The notes under the pieces are model-generated. The model was not told where the DNA came from and did not search any database. It saw nothing but the letters and a program-made list of their open reading frames with translations. Below, piece by piece: positions 35,062-40,629 of a DNA stretch of 40,629 nt. The position numbers and the translations under genes are program-made. The stretch spans positions 1-40,629 of the forward strand of contig DVEF01000028.1 of assembly GCA_015295805.1 (NCBI GenBank). Reading direction: 5' to 3'. Within the stretch, counting starts at the first letter, position 1. Each line of letters begins with the position of its first letter. Source of the stretch: Geminocystis sp. M7585_C2015_104 (GTDB lineage Bacteria > Cyanobacteriota > Cyanobacteriia > Cyanobacteriales > Cyanobacteriaceae).

Positions 35062-38000
35062 TTAACCGGGAGAGTTTGTCTTAAATAGGAAACTGACTAT
35101 TTTATGGGGTTGAATCACCTGGGGCATCTCATTAAAGGTATGGTTTTCCAGCAGGTTTACCCCGTGGGAAAATGCCAAACCTAGATTGTTTTGTATTTTT
35201 AATTGGCATTTTTTGCCTTCACTCTCATACAGTCTTAGAATATACTTGTCTGGACTGTTTTCTGCCTGTTTAAATGCCATTAAGATTAGACTGTTATCCC
35301 CCAGACTTATAAATTCCCCCTGGTAGGCAAGGGGAGAGGGTTGCCTTTTGTTGTTGGTATTGTTGTTGGTGGGGAGGAAACAACAAAAAGGTTGATTGAA
35401 TTCATAGCCTTTTCTTACTGTTTTTGCCTCCTGCCAACTCCCCCTATGAGGGTAGATGGCATACCGGAATTGGTGTGTCATCCTGTCGGCGGTGGCATCT
35501 GGCCATCTTGGACTACGCAAAAGTGTCAGATGTAATTCAGAAGAAGTGGCAGAATAACCATATTTACAGTCATTGAGGAGACTAACCCCATAGTCAGCAA
35601 GATTATCACTTAAATCGGCCCAACGGTGGCCATATACTTCCCATTTGGCTTTGTCGAAGGGGGTAACTGCCTTATCTATCACTCTTCTTTGAATACTGCC
35701 ACAGGCAATTTCATAGGTTACAAAGTCGTTTTTTACAGTAAGGGGAAATTTTGTTTTGACAAGGGTGTAGTCTTCTTGCCAGTCTACTTCATTTCTTATC
35801 TCTAGCAGGGGAGAGTTATACTCTAGTATATAGTCCTGGGTGAAAGAGGAGCGATTATAGGTTTTTTTGACCCTAATTATCTGTCTTAACTTGCCTTTTT
35901 CCAGCCATTCAATCTCTTCTATTCTTGGGGATGGCAATGGGAATTTTCTATATTCTGGATTGATATTCCAGGCATCCCAGTATTGTCCCTTATCCTCAAA
36001 CAATTGTAACTGATTTCCCTCGGCGGCTAACACCTCTTTTTGGTTTACTTTATCAAAAATCTGACTTAAATTACCGGTAGAGGGGTTAATAGTGACTCTC
36101 AGATATTGGTTTTCTAAGATAAATTCCATTGGGTTATGAGGCAGGATATTGGCGGGTAATTTTAGGTTATCGACCAAGTCATCCTCAACAAGCAGATAGA
36201 AGGTTTTATAGCCAATACTAGGGATATTGTCAGCATAAAATAGCAGTTTGCCTTCCGGGGTGACTTCTGTTAATACTGGTTTACCCTCGGCGTCATATAC
36301 CTGACACTGGTGTTTTAGAATTTGTTTTGTCTTGTCTTTTTCTATGTCTTTATTTAAGTCTAATTCTACAACCCCTCCTCTTTGCCAATTGAGACTGTTA
36401 AAAACTACTATTTCCTGCAGGCAATCAAGGGGAGGTGGAGGGAGATAGGCGGAGATGGATTTAAGACTTTGAGTGATAATTGTCTTGGCAGTGGTAATGA
36501 CTTCTTGCCACAACCTATTGGCAGTGGTGAAAACAGGGGCAATAGAAGTACCGGGTAATATATCATGGAATTGGTTGACTAATACCTTTTGCCAAAGAGA
36601 CTCTATAATGTTGGGACTATAATCTCCTTCAGTGGAGTTGGCTGAAAAATGGTGTTGCTTCAAGAAATGTTTCTGTTTCAAGATAGTGGCGATGGTGGCA
36701 AATAATTCCGCTTGGTATAGCAAAGTTTCACTATAACGGTTAAAATACTTCTGGTCACCATGGGTGGTGTAACAGCCACGATGGAATTCTAAATAGAGTT
36801 CGTCTTTCCATATGGGATAGTCAGTAGAGGGGGAGTTGCTGATTTTGTCCAAGAAAGTTTCGGCGGTGACAAATTGGAGGTTTGGGAAAAAGGGAGACTG
36901 CTGATAACGTTGTGCCATTTCTAGCATATCACGGGTGGGGCCACCTCCATGATCTCCTACTCCCGGTAGCCAGAAAATATCTTTTAATCCCGTTTGTTTT
37001 TCCCATTGGATGCCATAATCAGTCATGGTGAGAGGATTAGTATCCATGACTCCTGCCACATTAGGGGGAGAAATCAAGGTGAAAATTCTACTGCCGTCGG
37101 GGGATTCCCACCAGAAACAACCATAGGGGAAGAAGTTGGTGTCATTCCAGTGTAATTTGCCTGTAACAAAGTATTTTATTTCTGCTTGTTGTAAAAATTG
37201 TGGTAGTTGCCAGGGGAAGCCAAAACTATCTATTAGCCAGGCAACTTTGCAGTATTTCCCAAACAATAAGAAAGCATATTTTTGCCCATACAGTAGCTGT
37301 CTAACCAAAGATTCCCCTCCAATCAGATTCACCTCTGCTTCAACCCACATTCCCCCTAACACTTCCCATTTTTTCTCAGTTACGGCTTGTTGAATTTGTC
37401 TAAACAGATGGGGTTGTTTTTGGGATAGCCAGGAATACAAGTAGATTGTTGTGTGGCCGAATACCAGGTATTTATACTCTTTTTGAAGGTTTAATACAGA
37501 ATTAAAAGTCTTCTCTGCCACTTCATATGTTTCTTCAATATCCCAAAGCCATGCTAAGTCTAAGTGGGCATGTCCTAGTAGACAAAAGTTTCTCTCTTTG
37601 ATGTATTTAGATAGGGGTAGTAGCCGTTTTCTCAGGTTTTCTAATTCCTGGTTAAACAACCCCTGATTGTCTACACAACCCCAGTTTATATTACCAATTG
37701 CCTCTTCAAATTCTGCTTCCTTGTCTGGGTAAAAACTTTGAAGGTATTTATATAGTATAGTTAATTCATTAGCCACAAAACTGGGGTCAATCTTGCCTTT
37801 TTTAGCTTCGTAAATGCAACGAGAAAGCATCAAACCACCGTTATCATGACTTGGGCTTACCAAGCGAAGGGCGATAAAAAATTCCTGATTCTCCTGGACA
37901 TTTTCTGCTACTAAAAACCTACAGGATGAGTCAAACAAATCTCCCTCCACCCTCAATTTCCCGTTGACAAAAACCCGTGCCGACTCCGCCCACCACGTCA

Positions 38001-38256
38001 AGGCCAATCGCAAATCTAATCCTATCACCGGGTATCCTTCACTGAGACTATGGGGGATGATAATTTTCTGGGCAAACCATCTAATTTTTCTGCCTTTTTC
38101 CCATATTAGATATCCTTTGTCGTTGACTTTGGCCTTCTGCCATTCCTTGTCTATCTCTGTTGGTATACACTGGTAATCTATATCGGAAAAAAACCAGTTA
38201 TTTTGAAGTTCCACCTCTGTTAACCTTCTCAGTCTATTGGTGATGTATTCTGCCAT
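35062..38256 (-). CDS. alpha-mannosidase, glycoside hydrolase family 38
   Basis: This 1064-aa protein has the full GH38 layout. N-terminal ~220 residues are a beta-sandwich cap (LTWWAESARVFVNGKL). The catalytic barrel starts at LLGHAHLDLAWLWDIEETYE, with H229, H231 and D233 as zinc-site residues, and the nucleophile D343 in WLIDSFGFPWQLPQ. Further marks: GGMWVEAEVNLIGGESLVRQ, VTGKLHWNDTNFFPYGCFWW, LPGVGDHGGGPTRDML and FHRGCYTTHGDQKYFNRYSE; the latter half is the C-terminal beta domain. No signal peptide is seen, so it is cytosolic and likely trims or recycles mannosides. It is convergent with cheW and stands alone. Confidence 0.94.
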   Translation of the reverse strand: MAEYITNRLRRLTEVELQNNWFFSDIDYQCIPTEIDKEWQKAKVNDKGYLIWEKGRKIRWFAQKIIIPHSLSEGYPVIGLDLRLALTWWAESARVFVNGKLRVEGDLFDSSCRFLVAENVQENQEFFIALRLVSPSHDNGGLMLSRCIYEAKKGKIDPSFVANELTILYKYLQSFYPDKEAEFEEAIGNINWGCVDNQGLFNQELENLRKRLLPLSKYIKERNFCLLGHAHLDLAWLWDIEETYEVAEKTFNSVLNLQKEYKYLVFGHTTIYLYSWLSQKQPHLFRQIQQAVTEKKWEVLGGMWVEAEVNLIGGESLVRQLLYGQKYAFLLFGKYCKVAWLIDSFGFPWQLPQFLQQAEIKYFVTGKLHWNDTNFFPYGCFWWESPDGSRIFTLISPPNVAGVMDTNPLTMTDYGIQWEKQTGLKDIFWLPGVGDHGGGPTRDMLEMAQRYQQSPFFPNLQFVTAETFLDKISNSPSTDYPIWKDELYLEFHRGCYTTHGDQKYFNRYSETLLYQAELFATIATILKQKHFLKQHHFSANSTEGDYSPNIIESLWQKVLVNQFHDILPGTSIAPVFTTANRLWQEVITTAKTIITQSLKSISAYLPPPPLDCLQEIVVFNSLNWQRGGVVELDLNKDIEKDKTKQILKHQCQVYDAEGKPVLTEVTPEGKLLFYADNIPSIGYKTFYLLVEDDLVDNLKLPANILPHNPMEFILENQYLRVTINPSTGNLSQIFDKVNQKEVLAAEGNQLQLFEDKGQYWDAWNINPEYRKFPLPSPRIEEIEWLEKGKLRQIIRVKKTYNRSSFTQDYILEYNSPLLEIRNEVDWQEDYTLVKTKFPLTVKNDFVTYEIACGSIQRRVIDKAVTPFDKAKWEVYGHRWADLSDNLADYGVSLLNDCKYGYSATSSELHLTLLRSPRWPDATADRMTHQFRYAIYPHRGSWQEAKTVRKGYEFNQPFCCFLPTNNNTNNKRQPSPLAYQGEFISLGDNSLILMAFKQAENSPDKYILRLYESEGKKCQLKIQNNLGLAFSHGVNLLENHTFNEMPQVIQPHKIVSFLFKTNSPG

Positions 38257-38463
38257 AATATTGTGTTTTCCCTACTTTTTATATCTTGTTATTTTTCTGA
38301 ATTCCATTCTGAGTTTCAAGCCTAGACAGCCATCGACTTTTCTAGTAGCAGTAGAGGAGAGATTTACAGGTTTCTTTGGTTTCTAAAAGTAGCTACAATA
38401 TAAGCTTTTAACAGGGCAAGGTTTGGCAATAATATGAAACACTGACAAGATATACCTTTTGGA

Positions 38464-39558
38464 TTGGGGGTATTGACTGTCATTGGCAGTCATTTAGCTT
38501 TAGCCTTAGAATACTTACCAGCGTTTCGGGTTAACCGGGCGACAATTGCCTTGATTACCACTGGTTTGTTGGTTAGTTTAGAGGGTTTGAAATTATGGGA
38601 GGCTTGGGAGGCAATTGATGAGAATACTATCATTTTTTGGCTGAATGTGATGACAATTAATGGCAATTTAAATTAATTATAGTTTATTTTCAGTGGTGGC
38701 ACACAGTATTTATAAAGAATTGTTTTAACACCTTTTAGACTGATAGTGCCGCCAACTCCCATGACGGGGTTTTTATCTACCTTATTTTCAAATGACACCC
38801 TTTATTCTAGAATTAACTGACAGTTTAGGGGTAAATCCAGTTTTCTATCCTTTATAATGGGCCCATTAGCTACAATACAATTAGTGGTAATCTTCAGAAT
38901 ACTTTAGTAAGCCCATTGTCGGGAATAGGTTATTTATAGTTGGCAAAGGCTCTAATTTTTCCTGCCTTAGCTGATTTGGCAATCCAGCTTAGTTTACTGT
39001 GGTGGTTATGCCCGGAAAGAGGAGAAAGAGGCCAAAGTACGGTGTTTCTTTTCCCAGCGAAAAACCTGCAAATGGCTGCGGCTACCTTGACGGTTTTTGT
39101 AGTGGTATTACCCATAACAGAAGTAGCATTTCTGGGCGCCACAATGCTGCTAATTACTCGTCGGATAAACCCGGAAAAAGTCTTTAAACAAATCCATTGA
39201 CCATTGTAGATTATGTTTTCTGGTTTGTTTATTTTAACTCCCTGGGTATGAAATTTTAATATTCTCGGTTTTATGGTAGATTGGCCGAATAATAATTTGA
39301 ATTTGGTAATAGCAACGGCAGATTTGTGCCAGTGGTGTTATTGACAGGGAATCGTGGAGGAGAAATCACCGGGAAGGTGACTACCATCAAGCGGTAGTAC
39401 CACCCTAGCGAGAAGTTTTATCCTATTTGATTCAGTGGCTAATTTGATTATGGCAGAAGGAGCGAAAGGGGGATTGTAGACTGTATTCTTGGCAACATTT
39501 TCATTTTGGTTTTCCCCTGACAGTAGTAACAACCCTCATCACGTATCTTTGGCTAACG
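38464..39558 (+). pseudogene. decayed anion permease (ArsB/NhaD, SLC13-like superfamily)
   Basis: Pieces in order match one permease. Frame 1, 38464-38676: LALALEYLPAFRVNRATIAL and LWEAWEAIDENTIIFWLNVM. Frame 3 from about 38870: NTISGNLQNTLVSPLSGIGY, stop at 38937, KALIFPALADLAIQLSLLWW, LLITRRINPEKVFKQI, stop at 39198, IMFSGLFILTPWV, and SVANLIMAEGAKGG near 39420. Frame 1 again near 39517: LTVVTTLITYLWL. The expected family text is, for example, SGNPQNILVG...SGIGY, LLxTRRxxPxxVxxxIDW and STLAGNLTLxGSVANLIVAE. At least two frameshifts and several stops make it clearly dead. Start codon and promoter are not obvious. Confidence 0.85.
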
Positions 39559-39694
39559 GAATTATAAGACGATTAGTTATTTGTTTAATTTACAATAAGC
39601 AACACCATACGTTGTTTTGGCAAAATACCGTCACCTATAATGGCACATCACCTCCTAAATATGTTTCTTGTGGCTTCATTGCAAAAAGTGGAAA

Positions 39695-40216
39695 TTATTT
39701 GTTCTTTTTTTCCTCTTCACCTTCTTGCCAATAGTAGTAGAGTAGGTAATAAAATTTGATGATTTCTTCCTGGGAAAGGGCTTGATTTTTCAGGTTAATC
39801 AAAAAGGTTTCGATAAAGGAGACAATCCAAGACAACTCCTGTCTACAGGATTGGGTATCCAGACGGGAAATAACTTCTTTTGCCTCTTGAATGAGATCCT
39901 GTCTTTCTTCTATTATGGGAGTAGAGCGCCGGAGGGGGTCCCTTTCAACAGCGGCAAAGGCTTGGGTGACTACGAAGGAGATTTTTTGTTTCAAATCCCT
40001 CTTCTCTTTAATTTGCCGTCGTTGTCTTTCCACCCCCTCCACGGAGGAGGCATAATAACAGGGGAGGCGGTTTAGGGCAAAGGTAGCCACCTCTACTAGA
40101 TTGAGGTAGGAGGCTTTTTTGGCCAAATTCTTGTCTACAGCTATCTGGTATTTAATCTCCTCCTCTACGAATTCCTCCATCACATTTTTGTAGGTTTGTA
40201 ATGGCTTTTCAGACAT
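39695..40216 (-). CDS. ComFB-family (late competence development) protein
   Basis: The N-terminal part YKNVMEEFVEEEIKYQI... followed by YLNLVEVATFALNRLPCYYA and SSVEGVERQRRQIKEK is the ComFB domain pattern (a conserved MEE-V-EEI start and an ALNRLPP-Y-S end). Residues about 100-173 are helical and charged with no family I recognise. ComFB proteins of cyanobacteria have been linked to cyclic dinucleotide binding and to motility or competence control; this specific protein is untested. It starts 3 nt after the proS stop on the same strand, so it is translated from the proS transcript. It has no membrane segment. Confidence 0.72.
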   Translation of the reverse strand: MSEKPLQTYKNVMEEFVEEEIKYQIAVDKNLAKKASYLNLVEVATFALNRLPCYYASSVEGVERQRRQIKEKRDLKQKISFVVTQAFAAVERDPLRRSTPIIEERQDLIQEAKEVISRLDTQSCRQELSWIVSFIETFLINLKNQALSQEEIIKFYYLLYYYWQEGEEEKKNK

Positions 40217-40219
40217 ATG

Positions 40220-40629
40220 CTAGTTATGGCAGTTGGCTTTGATTTTTTGGAGTAATATCCCAGCTACATCCTCAATAGGGATTAGTTGAGAATACTTAGT
40301 TGCCCTTTCTACCAATTCTACCTTACCCTCTTTTATTGCCCTCCCCGTAACAAGACGATAAGGTATGCCAATCAAGTCGGCATCTTTGAATTTTACCCCT
40401 GCCCTTTCGTCTCTGTCATCCAAAAGAGTTTCGATGCCTGCCTCATTGAGACGATGGTAGATGTCTTCTGCCGCCTTTACCTGCAGGGGGTCTGTGACAT
40501 TTGGGATTACTATTATAACATGATAGGGGGCAATAGCCACAGGCCAGATAATACCGTCTGAATCATGGGATTGTTCAACTGCCGCCTGGGCGAGACGGGA
40601 GACACCAATACCATAACACCCCATTATAA
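40220..40629 (-). CDS. proS: prolyl-tRNA synthetase (ProS), C-terminal part, 5' end outside window
   Basis: The open frame continues past the window edge (codon before ATG 40624 reads Ile), so only the C-terminal part is present. [20 protein letters not shown] is class II motif 3 of prolyl-tRNA synthetase, followed by the anticodon-binding domain: [60 protein letters not shown] and [10 protein letters not shown]. ProS charges tRNA-Pro in the cytosol. It is followed after 3 nt by the ComFB-family gene. Confidence 0.96.
   Translation of the reverse strand, partial: IMGCYGIGVSRLAQAAVEQSHDSDGIIWPVAIAPYHVIIVIPNVTDPLQVKAAEDIYHRLNEAGIETLLDDRDERAGVKFKDADLIGIPYRLVTGRAIKEGKVELVERATKYSQLIPIEDVAGILLQKIKANCHN

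Noticed and set aside
38940-39200. Two short plus frames (38464-38676 and 38940-39200) as real small membrane genes
   Set aside because: They are consecutive pieces of one anion-permease family with stops and shifts between them.

Overview
The window is chromosomal DNA from a cyanobacterium. Diagnostic genes are chlB (light-independent protochlorophyllide reductase), gun4, ndhB, sufC/sufD, a dnaE gene ending in a split-intein half, PatA-type response regulators, and DUF4079, DUF1822 and DUF92/VTE6-like genes. Base composition is moderate (not GC-rich). There is no rRNA, CRISPR array, prophage or intact insertion sequence. Species cannot be fixed from the sequence alone.

Layout. (1) 1-4.4 kb: 3' part of an ABCG-like ABC exporter, a short decayed-looking stretch, then on the minus strand a CIA30 gene and sufD. 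(2) 4.5-6.2 kb: sufC preceded by a perfect CAAC-N6-GTTG SufR-type operator, then a DUF4079 membrane protein; sufB and sufS are not here. (3) 6.5-10.4 kb: a chlorophyll/phytol neighbourhood, with chlB facing gun4, a DUF92/VTE6-like membrane kinase, then cysC. (4) 10.4-15.6 kb: a long intergenic region, tRNA-Tyr(GTA), ndhB, a secreted GHL10 protein and a tRNA nucleotidyltransferase. (5) 15.9-18.7 kb: a diverged sigma-70-like gene, a possible 29-aa small protein, and a DUF1822 gene interrupted by one in-frame TAG. (6) 19.0-21.6 kb: dnaE N-terminal half with intein-N. (7) 21.9-34.6 kb: a chemosensory cluster on the plus strand: two tandem PatA-like regulators, a CheA-REC hybrid, an MCP, cheB, cheR-TPR, a 1.6-kb non-coding stretch made of a degenerate ~142-bp tandem repeat, then a double-CheW gene. 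(8) 34.6-40.6 kb: a 221-bp MITE-like element, a GH38 alpha-mannosidase, a heavily decayed anion-permease pseudogene, a ComFB-family gene and the 3' end of proS.

How the genes work together. The che cluster encodes a whole signalling path: receptor, kinase with its own receiver, adaptor, adaptation enzymes and two PatA-type outputs. It has no free CheY. The chlB-gun4-DUF92 group ties together chlorophyll synthesis and phytol recycling. The suf pair makes Fe-S clusters, which ChlB-containing DPOR and the Ndh complex need.

The parts most worth a second look are the repeat array inside the che cluster, the SufR site in front of a sufB-less sufCD, the single amber codon in the DUF1822 gene with a small ORF upstream, the CheA second HPt domain whose histidine is replaced by glutamate, and the MITE-like element.
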